From contig JAIVJE010000445.1 of NCBI GenBank assembly GCA_020200195.1, positions 1 to 6,416 of the forward strand: DNA of 6,416 bases. Reading direction: 5' to 3'. Shown piece after piece: positions 6,291 through 6,416 of the stretch. The notes under the pieces were generated by a model, which worked only from the letters and a program-made list of their open reading frames with translations, had not been told where the DNA came from and searched no databases. How positions within the stretch are numbered: the first letter of the stretch is position 1; every line of letters starts with the position of its first letter. Made by a program: the position numbers and the translations under genes. This stretch comes from Acidobacteriota bacterium (GTDB taxonomy: Bacteria; Acidobacteriota; Vicinamibacteria; Vicinamibacterales; 2-12-FULL-66-21).

Positions 6291-6406
6291 GGGGACAGCC
6301 ACCTTTTTGACCTTTCAAAAAAGTGGCTGTCCCCGGTAGTTTCAACAAGATACAGGCGTTTTTGAAAAAGGTGGCTGTCCCCGGTGGTCAAAAAGGTGGC
6401 TGTCCC
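6291..6406. repeat. REP-like array of four AAAAAGGTGGCTGTCCCC units, two forming a hairpin
   Basis: Copy 1 is inverted (6291-6308), and copies 2 (6317-6334), 3 (6365-6382) and 4 (6390-6406, lacking the last C) are direct. Copies 1 and 2 form an 18-bp stem with one mismatch and an 8-base loop (6309-6316). Copies 2 and 3 share a longer 24-bp unit (6317-6340 and 6365-6388, two differences). The layout resembles BIME/REP clusters, which are often spread by REP-associated tyrosine transposases (Y1/IS200-like); none is inside this window, but the array continues to within 10 bp of its end. Copy 1 lies only 8 nt upstream of the MmcQ/YjbR start codon. Confidence 0.85.
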
Positions 6407-6416
6407 TATCCCAGAC

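Overview
The window is a GC-rich bacterial chromosomal segment. Gene content (a B12-type radical SAM protein, an iron-containing alcohol dehydrogenase, an MFS carboxylate-type transporter, a secreted M20 peptidase, a MmcQ/YjbR protein) and G/C-rich short repeats between genes suggest a soil-type lineage such as Acidobacteriota (Vicinamibacteria-like). That placement is inferred from protein style only. No rRNA, tRNA or CRISPR array was seen.

Layout, left to right. (1) Positions 1-531, plus strand: the C-terminal part of a B12-binding-type radical SAM protein, cut by the window edge. (2) Positions 586-2191, minus strand: a run of damaged or chimeric small genes. These are a DUF1801 gene that loses its C-terminal half, a GNAT acetyltransferase of the AAC(6') type running in frame into the C-terminal half of a DUF2007 domain, and a DUF4160 fragment running in frame into the tail of a DUF2442 domain. 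(3) Positions 2192-4701: an iron-containing alcohol dehydrogenase (minus) and an MFS transporter (plus), both intact and divergent across only 41 bp. They look like a catabolic pair that imports a small acid or alcohol-type substrate and oxidises or reduces it. (4) Positions 4755-5904, plus strand: an exported M20-family metallopeptidase broken by an internal out-of-frame deletion. (5) Positions 5905-6282, minus strand: an apparently intact MmcQ/YjbR gene. (6) Positions 6291-6406: four copies of an 18-bp REP-like repeat, the first two forming a long hairpin right upstream of the MmcQ/YjbR start.

The most notable feature is the regional pattern. Four of eight recognisable genes (DUF1801, GNAT/DUF2007, DUF4160/DUF2442, M20) show an abrupt change from one conserved domain context to another, as if internal segments had been removed. 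Two junctions remain in frame and could encode new proteins; two do not. Either this is a decaying accessory stretch shaped by short deletions, or part of it reflects assembly error; read mapping would decide. I found no convincing new defence or biosynthetic system. The best candidates for novelty are the GNAT-DUF2007 chimera and the REP-like array.
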